A DNA stretch of 64,000 nucleotides, from NCBI GenBank assembly GCA_022578605.1, contig MU394065.1, positions 62,001-126,000 on the forward strand. Direction: 5' to 3'. Numbering within the stretch: position 1 is the first letter of the stretch; each line of letters opens with the position of its first letter. Origin of the DNA: Camillea tinctor. Lineage: Eukaryota > Ascomycota > Sordariomycetes > Xylariales > Xylariaceae. The notes under the pieces are model-generated. The model saw only the letters and a list, made by a program, of their open reading frames with translations. It ran no database searches and was not told the DNA's origin. The position numbers and the translations under genes were made by a program. Below are positions 34,660 to 46,759 of the stretch, piece by piece.

Positions 34660-37600
34660 GATGGATCGCGAGCAACAAGTCGTGAGTCGTGTGGAATGGA
34701 ATGCGATTTCGCACCCGCCGGGTTTTGAGTTTAAAATCGACCGAGGATTAAGATGAGGAGAGAAAGTGAAAAAGAGGGAGAAGGGGGAAAGATTGTGTGG
34801 GTGGGCGTGGGTGTGGGTGTATGTAGTAGTATAAGTAGTGGTATGTGTAGGTGTAGGTGTATGTGTGAGGAGGGTTCAAGCTAGTATGGCAATAGTGGTA
34901 GTTGCAAGAAGCACCTGCATCGGTATCTTTAGGTAGGTAAGTAGGCAGTAAGATACTTTTAGATAGATAGATAGGTAGAGATGCGTAAAGGTTAGTTACT
35001 TGCGGTGATGGTGGGGTCCGGCAGTAAAAAGTCAAAGTTTAAAAAAAAAAAAAAAAAAAGTGACTTGAATTAATTGGATGCACCAGTTTTTTTTTTCTTC
35101 TTCTTTTCTTTTCTTTTCTTTCTCCCTTTCTTTTCTGGACCTCTTTTTTTGGGCCTCTTTTTTTTTCTCTTTAACTCTCCTCTCTGGCCAGCAGGTATGG
35201 TTGGTAGTACAGTGGCAAGTAAAACTTTTTGGTTTCTGAAGTTTCAACCCCAACAAAGGGGGAGGAGAGTAGAAGATAAAGAAGTAAATAGGCAAGTTCG
35301 AAATTTGATGCTTTCGCGAGGGGCAGCAAGTGGTGGTGCTCTTAGCTACCACACCATCATTATTGGTGTCTCTAATAAAAAAAGAAAATAGGAAGATGAA
35401 TGGTGGGGGTTTGGCTGGCTTTCAAAAAAAAACTGTGTAGTGCAGATGACTGCGGGCAAGTGTGGTCAAAGGGGGGGGGAGAAAAAAAGAAAAAGAAAAC
35501 CAAACCAACTTGTTACTAGTGTCATGTTCTCTGCTTTTTTTTTTTTTCTTAATTCCTTCCCTTTTCTTTTTTTTTTGGTTGTTTCCGTCATCTTTTCCCT
35601 GCTGCTAGCCTTGACTACAAGTGGTGGTAAACTGGGGACACTGGGGGTAAACTACAACTGGATTGGACTGGACACTGCCTGCCCTGTCCTGCCTTGGTTT
35701 GACTTTGCACCCTCCCTCCTTCTTCTCCTCCTCCTCCTTCTTGCTCCTCTTTCTTCTTGGCCTTTGGCTTTTGCTCTAACTAGCAGGTACATCACACCGG
35801 GGGTACATACATACCTACATCTTTTTTTATACAGTGGGGAACATCACCTAACTTAAGTTAACCACTACACCAATGACGGTTTTAACTGGGGACCTTTAGA
35901 GGTATTGATGTACAACTACCTACTATTGAAGTACTATGTATACAATGTACCCACACACATACATGCAATCAAGTACCTTTTTTGCCTTCCTTACTCCTCT
36001 TACCTCCTGGCTTCAGATATTTTAAGGTAGTTTAAAGTGGGTACTACTACTTACCTCCAGCAGGGCTGCCATTTACAGGGCTAACTGCTTAAGGTTCCCC
36101 ATTCACATAAATGGGTTATCGTTACTCCGTATCAATCGGTCTGGTCCCTTACCTAAACTTTACCTAGCACCTCTTTATGACCCCGTAGGGCAGGTTTCTT
36201 TATAGGTCTAACCTAGGTAAGTATAGCCAATATAAAATAATCTGGTATACATATACATATACATATAAATACACATATACATACCTAGTACCTATATGTC
36301 GACTAGTACATCAAATCAACACACACATTAAAATACCTAGCAGGTACCGATCCAATGTAACAATCTAACGTACTCACCTACTACTACTTACCTCCTATTA
36401 CTAGTCACTTACCTACGTTATAGTTATGTGGTATGTATGTCCCATGATCTGAGCGTGTGATTTGTGTGGTTTAAATTGCATGTGTTCAGCATCATTTATC
36501 GGTCCATCACCAAACATGATCGATCGTTCCCCCCCTCCCTCTCTCTCTTCTCCTCTCCCTCCTAGAAATGATTGGAGGCTAAATCAACTACAACAAATTC
36601 AGGGCCTGTTTGCTGCTTGGCCTTTCTTTTTTTTCTTGTTTTTTTTTTTGTCCTTTTTTTTTCTTCTTTCTTTTCCAACAGTTTTATGTAACTCATATTT
36701 ACTAAGTTACATGTTTACATATGATTCCCCTCGTACATATGCCATGATGCTACATTGATCTAACTAGATCTTGATTTCAACCAAGCCATTTCGTACGCGT
36801 GTGTAATGTATGTGTGCATGTGTTACCTTCGCGGGGTGGGTTTAAAGAGAGGAAGAGAAATAAAAGAAGAGAAATAGAAGAAGAAGAAGAAGAAAAGATG
36901 ACATGAAACCAAACACCGAAATCTGGCCTACATTGCCACTACTACTACACCATACCCAGGGTAATGAATGAATGAATATAGGGGATTTGTATCCAACCTA
37001 GTGAAAATAGGTAAATAGGTAGGTAAACTATAGGTGGCCAATGCGACCATCTTGAGTCACTTGCTTCTATCGGAAAGACGTAGCGAGCCCAACCAACACC
37101 CACCGGTCCCAGGGCCACGTCTAGATTAGTAGGCAGTTTACATGTAATGTATTAATGTATGTACGTACCAACAGAAATTAGCCCCTACTTAAGTACGCAT
37201 CTCAAACCACACCTAGCTAGGTATCGGTCAATCTCCTGTCCTATCGGCTAAAAAATAACTGGCCGACGACGTTTTCACATTATAGTGGTTCTTATACCAT
37301 GTTTAACTTGTTAGTCGATGTAGAGGAACTCGAAAATATAAAACTAGTCAACAAAGTCCTTGATATTATATATACCTTCTATCTATTTGTTGTCATTACA
37401 ATTATTGATAAGTTCAAATGCAGACTTGGAAAAACGCGAAATTTGAAAGGATAGGAAAAGTAAAAGAGAGGAAAAGAAGAATCAGGAGAAGGGGGTGGTA
37501 AATTGATGCTGGCTCTCTCCCGCGCTACAATAACACAATACATCACCATATAAGTCTCTCCTGTGCACCAATGTGGTACATACAGCTGGTCCATACTAGA

Positions 37601-40000
37601 CAGTCCCGCAAAAGGCAAGACAAGTAATTAATTAATGGTTCAAGACCGTCGGCAACTCCCATAATGTTCTGCAGCAAAACATTGCCAGCAGCATAAAAAG
37701 AAAGGAAGCAGGAAAGGGGGAAGAGAAGAAGAAAGAAAGGAGAAAAAAAGCAAAAAGAGGCAACATCTGCAACTAGATATGTATCGGAAGACAGATTGAT
37801 TTATATAGATGCCCAACATCTACACCAACACTACCAGAATCCGATTCCACCGGTAACCGAACAAGCAGCCAACGTCCCCCTTCAACTTTCGTTTGTAACA
37901 CTTTCTCACCAGACCTGGCCCCTCCCCTCCCTCTTCTCCCTCCCCCCTTGATGGTGGATGCCGTACCACTCGGGAATCTGCGCAAAGGAGATTATTTGAC
38001 CCAGCATCCCTCTCCAGCATTTTTTTCAGTCTTAGCCCCGGGTACGCATCATATTGGGCTCAACCTGGACCTAGTGTTGCACGTGTACTGGAAAGGGTCC
38101 AAGATTAGACGTATGCAGACAACCGCCCTGACCTGGCTAACCGAATCCGACCCAGTCTATAATCACCCGCCGCCGGCGAGGCGAGGGCTGACACGTCTAT
38201 ACATAGTATATAATCCGGTGTCCCTGTTCTCGTTCCGATAATCCCCAAGCCCGATGCTTCGGGTTGCAGCCCGAGCCGTGGTGCTCCTAGTGACCATGCA
38301 CTTTACATACATTAAATAGACAATATAATACCTAGCCAGATATGTAGGTATGTAGGTAGATAAGTTAGTAGGTAGGTAGGCAGGAAGGCGTTTATTATAG
38401 CCAATATGAGCTGAGTGGAAACGTCTCAGATCTCCTGTCGACCTTTCACACTTCATAATTTGCAGTTCATACATGTAACATCCGCTTCCCCTTCGTGCAT
38501 CTCGGTAGACAGCTCCCACAGCAGCTTTTCAGACATGGCGTCAAAGGTGCAGGTGAATAAAGCATCCCAGCACCTGCACCAGACACCTCGGACCCCCTAG
38601 ACAGGAAACCCTGGGGTCTTGCACACACACAAGATGACCCCCATCTCAGTGAAACGCATCATGATCATTCACTGAGCCGCCAGAATTTCCACGTACCATG
38701 TAATTAGTTATTGACTTGTTTATAGGCGTTTGTCGTCCCAAAGCGGCGTTGATCGCGTCCGCTTTAAGCGCCTAGCAGAAGAAGTGCTTCGTGAACATCA
38801 TGATCAGTCGGCAAAGGGGTACCGATGATGCATGAAGACGAGAAAAGACAGAATTCGTACAGCTATCAGAACCGAGGGGAATAAACTACATAACCGACTC
38901 CATCATCTATTGTACCGAGATAGAGGTCTTAGTTATATAAACCTTGCTTTTGTATCATTCGTTTTACTCAAAATATATACTCGCGATAAAGATGACGGGC
39001 TGCCCTTACGACAAGCTATCGATTGTTAAAGGACATTTTCTCCGGCCAAAAGTTGAGATATATTAGGGTTTTTTGCTCCATCAGTTTGGTTCACTACTTT
39101 TTTAAAGACTGGAGAACAAGTTGTTGTCTGTTCTCACCAGATATATATATGGACTGATAATACGTATGCGTTTACTATCTAAGGCGAAGTAACTCGTTAT
39201 TAACGCTAGCATGCATAATACTATATTCGAATTGTATACTCAGTTTAACATCATAGTGCTTTTAGATATCTTGTGTTTCTAATGCTGAGAATCAGTCTGA
39301 AATTCGATTACTTGCATAGCATATGAAACTTAGCGGTCATTGGTGAATGGTGACTTTCAGGGTTCCGATTATTACAGACATCTAAGCTACCTTCTAGTTA
39401 TAAGTAAGACATACAGATGCTATCACTTTGAACCAACAGGAAACGTACGAGATTCGTAAATAGCACGTATCAGAGGTTGCATATAGAAGAGAACAAATAT
39501 TCAACCAATGCTTTGTCTCCTACACCACCTGCCTATCTGTCTTATATCCCATGAGCCATCCCCTGACTGTTGTCTAAAATAATTGCCACTGATTGAAGCC
39601 AGGCTACGACACGTTGAATATTCAAAAGATCAAGAGTAGTCTATCATGCCTCGACTCTTGGCTAAGAAACCTGACGCTTTTTTTATATAATCTTTTCGCT
39701 GATTGGTTCTATCCGGACGCCCTTACCCGTATCTAATGGAATCCAGAAGCGCGTGGAATCTGCAGAGAAGAAAAGCAAATATATATATATTTCAAATTAA
39801 CATATCACGTGTGAGCCCCCCTTAAGAATAAGATGGCAGTGGAATCTCTATGGTCAAGTATGGTAGTCACAATGTATATATTCCGGTTCACGAGCACAAG
39901 TGAATTTATTAGAGTGAGATCATAGTGAGGGAAATTGATGAAGTGTACTAGTCCAGGCAAGAGAGTGAAGAAGGCGTAATCCCGCTATATATATACATGG
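34660..40000. other. Gene-poor intergenic DNA, low complexity
   Basis: About 5.3 kb with no credible gene. The first kilobase is the promoter of transportin, with a poly-A/T run at 35041-35059 and long T/CT tracts to 35760. Beyond that are many TACCTA words, AT dinucleotide runs and purine tracts. Open frames here read through low-complexity sequence (poly-Leu, poly-Phe) and are not believable. Confidence 0.5.
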
Positions 40001-41283
40001 AGTAGTAGCATAGTATCGTATAGTGGGGTGGTAACCCCATATCCCAACAGAATCAGATCTTACCGCCCATCAGAGCGTTGCCCTTGAGCGTCTTGACTCT
40101 TTATAAAGGGGCTGTCCCCGAGTCCCTTTAGGAGAGGGGTTCGCAACCCACACACCCCCGGCACACATAGTATGTTTCGGTATGTCTACTACCGGATTGC
40201 CGGCATCCTTCTTCTCCCTTCCATTAAGCAGGGGACTGTGAAAATATCATGAAATTATGAATTTAAGATTTCTGTCTTAGCACCCCAGATTGTAGTCGCC
40301 ACAAACAGTGTGTCCGTAGTTGCGGCGAGGGCCGGGACGTTCGTGACTAGGGTGGTTCGCGGGGCACCACCCCCCTTGCGAGAGCAGAGGATACGAAGCA
40401 CGCATCAATACCAAACCACAAGGGGGGAGATGGCCTGGGAATTCGGTTGCCTTCATCATATCCTTTGCTAGTTGGTCCCAGACTCACTGGTCCCAGCCAG
40501 GCTTGCCTCATCCCTTATCTTTCGGCTGTCCCTCCCTCCCGGCATCCATGGCCAGGCTCTTTCCAGAGGGTCCGAAGGAAATGGGCCGCCTGCTCACTAG
40601 AGTAGATGAACACATTTCAATTCCGGACGTAATCCCTGTCCTAAACCGAAATCAAGTCCTTGTTAGGCGGCCCTATGGGAGGAGGGGGTTTGCAGCTCTC
40701 ATGACGAACCCGGAGCGACGCGATTCGATTACCACTCGGACAACAGAGGGAGGATCAGAGTGATGCTGGGATACGGGGGTTCCTGACTAGAATTTTGGAG
40801 AACAAAAAGCAAGATGGCTTGACTAGCAACCCCGTCCTCCCTCCATTATCTGAGTGACATTCGAAGCGTGTCACTCCTGCACTATCGCCATGAAAGAAAT
40901 TATGTTTATGACTTTATTAACTCCTCCGCGGGAGGGGGGTGGTCGAGACTTCGTTATGATTTTATGAATCTGCCATGGCCAGCGGCGAGGAGGCACGACA
41001 ATCAGTCGGCCTCCCCCTATGGCACAAGCCCGACCTTTATGGCCTTTTATATCCCGAATTCCCCCCATTATCCGTTTCATCATCTGAGCTTCCCTGACAA
41101 TGGTGTCATTGTCAGAGTCGCCAGACGGACGGATCATAGCGAGAGAATTCGGGACCCACCGCATAGTCAACCTGATCGCGCTTCTTTGTCAACAGTCGGT
41201 GGTAACGCTGACTATACGGTGGTGGTGGGGACGGGTTTAGTTATGATTATGAATATTAGGATTGTTATCTTTGAGACTACCAC

Positions 41284-41373
41284 CAACCCCGTGGAGAGGT
41301 CAGTCCGGCGATTTACTCGTCAACACCATAACTTTGGCTCATAAACTGGCGGACTGACCCCTCCACAGGGTTG
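41284..41373. repeat. Inverted repeat, 32-bp arms
   Basis: Arms at 41284-41315 and 41342-41373 are reverse complements with about 5 mismatches; the shared core is GGTCAGTCCG. The 26-base spacer is unique. It could be two terminal repeats lying back to back or one foldback element. Confidence 0.75.
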
Positions 41374-41652
41374 ATGGAAGTGATTGTTGATTAGGATGTG
41401 CTGTGACAAGCAGTCACAAGCACAAATGCCCTCCCTCCCTCCCTCCCTTTAAGTATTGTTATGGACCCGTCTGGCGAGACAGCTGGGACCTTGGGAGGCA
41501 ACCTCCTCAAGGTTGATTATGACCATGGTTATGATTATAATTAAGATTATGACGGTATGGGTGGTTCCATCTGTTGGTTGGGTGAGACCTTGGTCTGTCT
41601 CTTATCAAAACGCTGAACCAAGTGTTTCAAGGGACAAATTATGGCCGTCCAC

Positions 41653-41850
41653 CCTTTTGTGCCTTCAGCAGCGCTTCTTTTGTAGCATCCACGAGATCCG
41701 CCATATCAAACGAATGACCGATGAAGGCCATACTTGAGATGGTCTGGGTGCCTCACCTCAAGAATGGCCTTCATCGGCTATTTGCTTGATATGGGCAAAC
41801 TTGTGAACATACGTGTCCACTGCAAAGCAAGGCTGCTGAAGACAGAAAAG
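41653..41850. repeat. Diverged inverted repeat, roughly 85-bp arms
   Basis: The arm ending at 41738 and the arm starting at 41757 are near reverse complements. The inner 20 bases (CGATGAAGGCCATACTTGAG) match with one mismatch, and similarity, weaker and with small gaps, extends to the CTTCAGCAGC word in each arm. Each arm, read outwards from the centre, gives a similar short peptide (MAFIG, then DM), so the unit may derive from a coding repeat. Confidence 0.7.
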
Positions 41851-41885
41851 TAGCACGCAGGCTGCAGTCTTGACCCCAACACCCC

Positions 41886-41948
41886 CAGTTGGAGGAAGAC
41901 GTGGACGGCTCCCAGGGAGGGTCATACGGCCCTGCTGAGGCTCCCAGT
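41886..41948 (+). repeat. Diverged direct repeat, copy 1
   Basis: About 62 bases containing GTGGACGGCT and CATACGGCC that recur in the same orientation at 42288-42350 with roughly 75 % identity by eye. These are possibly 3' ends of two copies of one old transposon. Confidence 0.55.
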
Positions 41949-42287
41949 GCCGCCGGTATTGACGGTGATTAAGAAATTTTTATTTAGGAAATTTCATGAT
42001 TAATTGGGACTCGCCCTAACCCGCGTGTTATGGGCTTTTCCGCGTGGTTGGCCCCATGGCCCGCCCGCAGGGTTCTGCAGGATTTCCCCTGCCTACCTTG
42101 CCCTCGGGATGCCCCCGGATATGGCAAAAGCCTGGAGGCACTACTACCCATATTCTGGTGTAGCAGGGTCCTCCAGTGCCCTTGTGGGAGGAGGTACTCG
42201 ACCTGCTCCCTAGCAGGTAGGAGAGTATCCGCCACGGTAGGTGTTGGAACCTTCAACCGGTACTGGAGGAAGGTTCGTGAGGATAGC

Positions 42288-42350
42288 GGAAACTGGAGGG
42301 GGGCGTGGACGGCTTCCCAGGAATGGTATACGGCCGTGTTGAGGCTGCAG
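42288..42350 (+). repeat. Diverged direct repeat, copy 2
   Basis: Second copy of the unit at 41886-41948. Here it ends an open frame of 113 codons (42030-42371) that I do not recognise. Confidence 0.55.
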
Positions 42351-42708
42351 AGCTGCAAGCCCCAGTCCTAATACTATGTTAGTATTAATAAAAGATTGAT
42401 TGCAGAATAATTCATCCGCTCACCTTCACCACCTCCTCTACCAGATATGCCTCCTTGGGCACTTCTGGATCTTGTTTCGCTGATGGCTTGGGTGTTGTTG
42501 TTGTTGTTGTAATGGTCTGGGTGTGAGAATGCCCTTGAGTGTGTGGGGGGAAAAGAAGGGCCTAGTTGGTGGGCTACTGGTTGCCTTACTAGGCCTCGAC
42601 GCGTTCCCAGAGCCGCGTGTTACGCCTCGCCAGCCGAACACCGTTTTAGTTAGGAATTTATATCTTTTAGTTAAGAATGAATATAGACCCCCTCCTCCCC
42701 TCCCCCTC

Positions 42709-42900
42709 GGCACGCGGCCGACATATCCAACTAGATGATCTTCTAGTTTCTTAGGAGATCCCTCCTCCTCGGCAAGCAGCCGGGAGGACCGGACGTTCCC
42801 AACTAGATGATCTTCCAGTTTCTGAGAAGACACTTCCCCCACGGCACGCGGCCGGGGGACCGACATATCCAACTAGATGATCTTCTAGTTTCTGGGAAGA
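42709..42900. repeat. Tandem repeat, three copies of about 71 bp
   Basis: The word AACTAGATGATCTTCTAGTT (or CCAGTT) begins at 42729, 42801 and 42871, and the word GGCACGCGGCCG or a variant at 42709, 42771 and 42843, so the period is about 70-72. The AACTAGA...TCTAGTT word is itself an imperfect palindrome. Read on the minus strand the copies give repeated KLEDHLVG peptides. Confidence 0.8.
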
Positions 42901-44252
42901 TACTATCGGGGTCCGGGGGTTAAGGTTCTGGCACCACGCAGGTTTACCCAGAAGCGATCGTATATGCCATACGACGCAATGGCACTCAAAATATGTGACA
43001 GTTCCCATATTGGGCTTTTCTGGGTCAGTTCCCCTTCCAATATCTAGGAACCGAAGATTAGGAGGGGGGTTTTAACTGCGGGTTCTTCCCAAAGATTAAT
43101 GTTACGTCCGCCATGCCTCCGAAGGGTCTTTGGCGCTGGCAGGACGGGGTGTGTGGCAGTGAGAGCCAAGTCCGAGGCAAGAAGCCCATCATTTAGGTCG
43201 AACATTAGATCTTCAATGGCCATATGTCCTGCTTTTCCCCGATGACAAACTCCAGGATTATCTCGAAAATCTGATGTTATAATTAGCCAGGTTCTTATAC
43301 AGAAAAACATGCTACAAGTGTCTTTTCTGTATGTAAAGGTCTCATTCAAAAAAAAAAAATGACTTACCTCTGTCGGGAACACAAGCAGCCAATTTGCTCT
43401 ATCTGAAGACGATGGCTTAAATAGTGCCAAATCTCTCATTGTCGGCTGAATTCGCTCTGGAACTCGTCCGGATTACTCTCTGCCGGTTGTCAACAAAGGG
43501 ACGCACCCCATTGCTTCCCTGCTTTCTTCCAGATTGACACCGGCAAGACCGTATCTATAACAGCATATTAAGATATGAATTAGGGGGTTTAGGAATCCAC
43601 CCCCTGCCTGTGCTTTCTCCTTGGCTCCCTTAAGAACGACTTCCACCTTACGCCCTATGGGGAAGGATGATGAAGGCTATAGCAATGATTGTTGGTAAAC
43701 AAACCAGAGAGAAAAATATGAATAAGAATCACACACATTCGGCCTACCCACGTATGACAGCTTTTGGGTTTTTAGGAGTAAATGTGCGAGGCTGGATGGT
43801 GGGTTGTACATATTCAGAAAGCTGGGTGAGGGAGTTTTGAACTCTCTCATGAGCATTCTTGTACTGACATGATCTCCTTGGGCGTGTTGCGCATGATCAA
43901 CGTTAGATCTAGCGAGACTGTCATAGGGGGGTGGGCCGGATGTGTGATTCTTTTTCATTTTTTTCTCTCTAGTTTAGAATTCGCAAATCCTTTGTAAAGG
44001 TTTGCCAGGTCTTAGCATACCTCGTTCAGGACCGCCAGGATACCTGGCTCGCTTTAGCATTAGGCCTTATGGTGCCGTACCCTAGTTTAGGGGTCGCAGC
44101 TGGTTTTAGGAATTATAAGTTCTTCGGCTTTTACCCCGAGAACGGTTTTTAGGAACCGGTAGCAAGGCCACCGCAATTTGAGGGCGATGAACCATCAAGG
44201 GGAGTCAAGCAGACATAGTCCCTTGTTGGCGCCTTGCATTTCCAGAACCGGC

Positions 44253-44619
44253 AGGTTCCTTGGAGCATCGCGACACTATCAACGCTCAAGAATGCATCTA
44301 AAGATTTTACGGAGGAGAAACAGGCGGGCCACTCGCTTCGGGGTTGAGCGTGGTGGATTGGACGGCGGCGCTGCGGCCCGGGCAGGTGGGGAGCTTGACT
44401 TCGTCCCCGGCTTCATTTGTGATGCGTACTGGGACGCGAGAAGTCGGGGGTTGGGGCTGTTGCTGCTTCTCCTCCTAATGATGTTGGGTTAGCTATATTA
44501 GGCCTCAGCAGCATTAAGACAAGATGGTTCCGTACTCTTGACATTCCCCTGTTTCTCCTCCGTGAAATCTTTGGGTGCGTTCTTGAGTAGTGATAGTGCC
44601 GTGATGTTCCAAGGAACCT
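44253..44619. repeat. Long inverted repeat, 72-bp arms, transition-biased divergence
   Basis: Arms 44253-44324 and 44548-44619 align without gaps with 10 differences, nine of them transitions. The 223-base spacer is unrelated. The bias fits RIP or other C-to-T decay of a formerly identical pair. Confidence 0.8.
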
Positions 44620-46109
44620 TGATGCAGCCACGATTAGGATCCCACTACGTAGAAGTAGTGGAGATTAAGAAAGGTTAAAACCCGTAATTATGAATTCTAT
44701 AACCTGACCCGTGATGAAACGAACAAGGTCCAATTCACTCCCACCTGATGAAGTGAACGGTGTTGTTACCATACACCTCCCTCTCTCCCTCGACGGGGTG
44801 TATGGGTCGATATTAAGAATCATATAGTTATGATGATTATGAATCAATCTGGATGATTGAACAAATATTGGGGCCTAGGGCCAGTAAAGGAGAGGGCCTC
44901 GTGCCAAACAGACTTCGCTCCCTTAGTTGCATTTCGGGCGTTTCCACATCTTGGCTGGCGCCTCGATGCTAATTATGACTGATAATATTGTACAGAAGTC
45001 ATCAAACTCCGTCCAAGAAACGAAAAGGGGGGGATTTTTTATGATCCCGTCACCTCCGCCCCCCCCCAAATATTGGGGTTGGGGATGTAGAGACGGTTGT
45101 TATGGTCCCACCCCGTTTAGGATATTACGAGGTTGTATTAGTAAAGCGACAGCCCCCGAAGCTGCTGAGGCTCTGGAAGTTCAAGAGGCAAGCAGCCAGG
45201 ATATATAGCATCCTGTCGAGGCATTAAGCCCTTTCGGACGTGTCGTAGTTGTCGAAGCTTTTCAAAGGGGTGGGATGGGGTTTATGAGGGAGAGGATGTG
45301 GAGATTTCGGATCCTACCACATCCTTGATATTACAGAGAGCTCGGCGAACTAGCTCTTGTAGCTCCTGGGGCATCTTCAGGGAAATCATCCTTCTAGATA
45401 TCAATTAGTCGACTTCATGGTTGGCAGATTGCATAATATGTGTAGAGGACTCACGATACCATAATGATGGTAAATGTTCCCAGGCAAAGTACTCGTGGGA
45501 TTATGTATGAATTATGATCTCTTTTGATCTAGGTCGGCCCAACACATATCATGCCACCACCTCTACGCGAGAAGGCGATGGTGAAGATGTGCTAGATTGA
45601 CCAGTAGGCGCTGATTATGAGATATTATGAAGACATGCAGTCCTAGTTCACGCAGGTTAGTCACGTATTGTATAGGTATTGGCAATAGTCATAATATATA
45701 TTGCTTACCGAAGTGATGAATATTGAGATTTAACGTGGCGATGGTTATGACTTTCACGCCCGAAGGACGTGAAGGCTTAAGAAGAGAATATAGTTATTAA
45801 GAACTATAGAGTATTATATAGGACTCCGCAATTGTTCTTTTATGAAAATAAATCACTGAAGACGGGTTAGCGATATAGTATGGACATAGTATAGGGGTAG
45901 GTGACAATTCATGTTCCCATCGCTCGGTTGCGCGTGGGTGATGAAGGAAATATGTTTCAAGGTCGACAAAAGAAACCAGGACGGAATAATAGTTCAGAAG
46001 CTGAAAACCACTGCGAACTATGCCCAGCCGGACTTGGATGGTAGCAGAGAATATTAGGAATCTTCGAACTCACCCTTCTGAAAAACTTGCGAATTTTGGA
46101 AACTCTAGA

Positions 46110-46139
46110 GCGGCGGTTCTCTGGTTCAGGAACCGCCGC
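46110..46139. repeat. GC-rich 10-bp perfect hairpin
   Basis: GCGGCGGTTC and GAACCGCCGC are separated by 10 bases. It stands out in AT-rich surroundings. No downstream U-tract or gene suggests a terminator role. Confidence 0.6.
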
Positions 46140-46499
46140 CCGACCCTGGAAGACGGGTTTAGTGTTGGTAATAATACACTGCCTAGTAACCACGAGGATC
46201 TTGTAACAATACCATAATTAGCTTATTGACATAACATAGGTGATACTTGATACATACCACGGCATGTCTTGAAGAGGATTGTGTCGCCACTATCGTGATC
46301 GTTCATTCTGATTGGTTTCCGGAAGCCCATGATAGAAGGATTGTTTATTCTCATCCAACGCAACATGTGCGGTTCTTATCCACACAACCGTAATGATCAG
46401 TAGTGGAGTAAGGAGGAGGTGTGGATGGATTGTACAAGTCTGTTCTTGGACTTGGTGGAGAATTCGTAGGTGGTGAGCACTGAGTTGCCTTCGGTGAGG

Positions 46500-46759
46500 T
46501 GGTCAAGCAGACCACTCTCAAAGATCACTTTGATCGATCTTTTCGCCTAGTCTGGGGTTCCTATCCATGAGCTGTGGCAAGCAGCCTAATAGAGCTCCAT
46601 AGAGTTGGCAGCCTCCAGATTGAGATCCGACACTTCTGGTGGGGTCTCTTTAAATTTACCCTTGTTAGCATCACTTATGTGTTGCAGCCTACGTCTAACA
46701 GATAAATTGTAAATGGACTCTTCTACAGTGCCATCCACAACATATAGCCAGACTGTCGT
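46500..46759 (-). pseudogene. Remnant of a SNF2-family/RING helicase C-terminus
   Basis: From a splice-acceptor-like CATAG at 46760 the minus strand reads TTVWLYVVDGTVEESIYNLS followed by VRRRLQHI, a very typical end of helicase domain 2 in SNF2 ATPases of the SHPRH/IRC20 type. It continues to SDLNLEAANSMELY and then hits TAG (46586-46588) and another TAG (46547-46549). Both stops fit C-to-T change at CpA (CAG to TAG, TGG to TAG). The Walker motifs and RING finger are not found nearby, so only a fragment is left. It may derive from a mobile or duplicated helicase. Confidence 0.65.

Noticed and set aside
35440..35856. 138-codon frame with poly-Leu and poly-Phe
   Set aside because: Arises from a pyrimidine tract upstream of the transportin gene. 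No domain, no splice context.
43044..43439. 131-codon minus-strand frame in the repeat island
   Set aside because: No recognisable motif, no start context, and it lies among decayed repeats; not called as a gene.
46110..46139. GC-rich hairpin as a transcription terminator
   Set aside because: Eukaryotic context and no adjacent gene or T-run; kept only as a hairpin.
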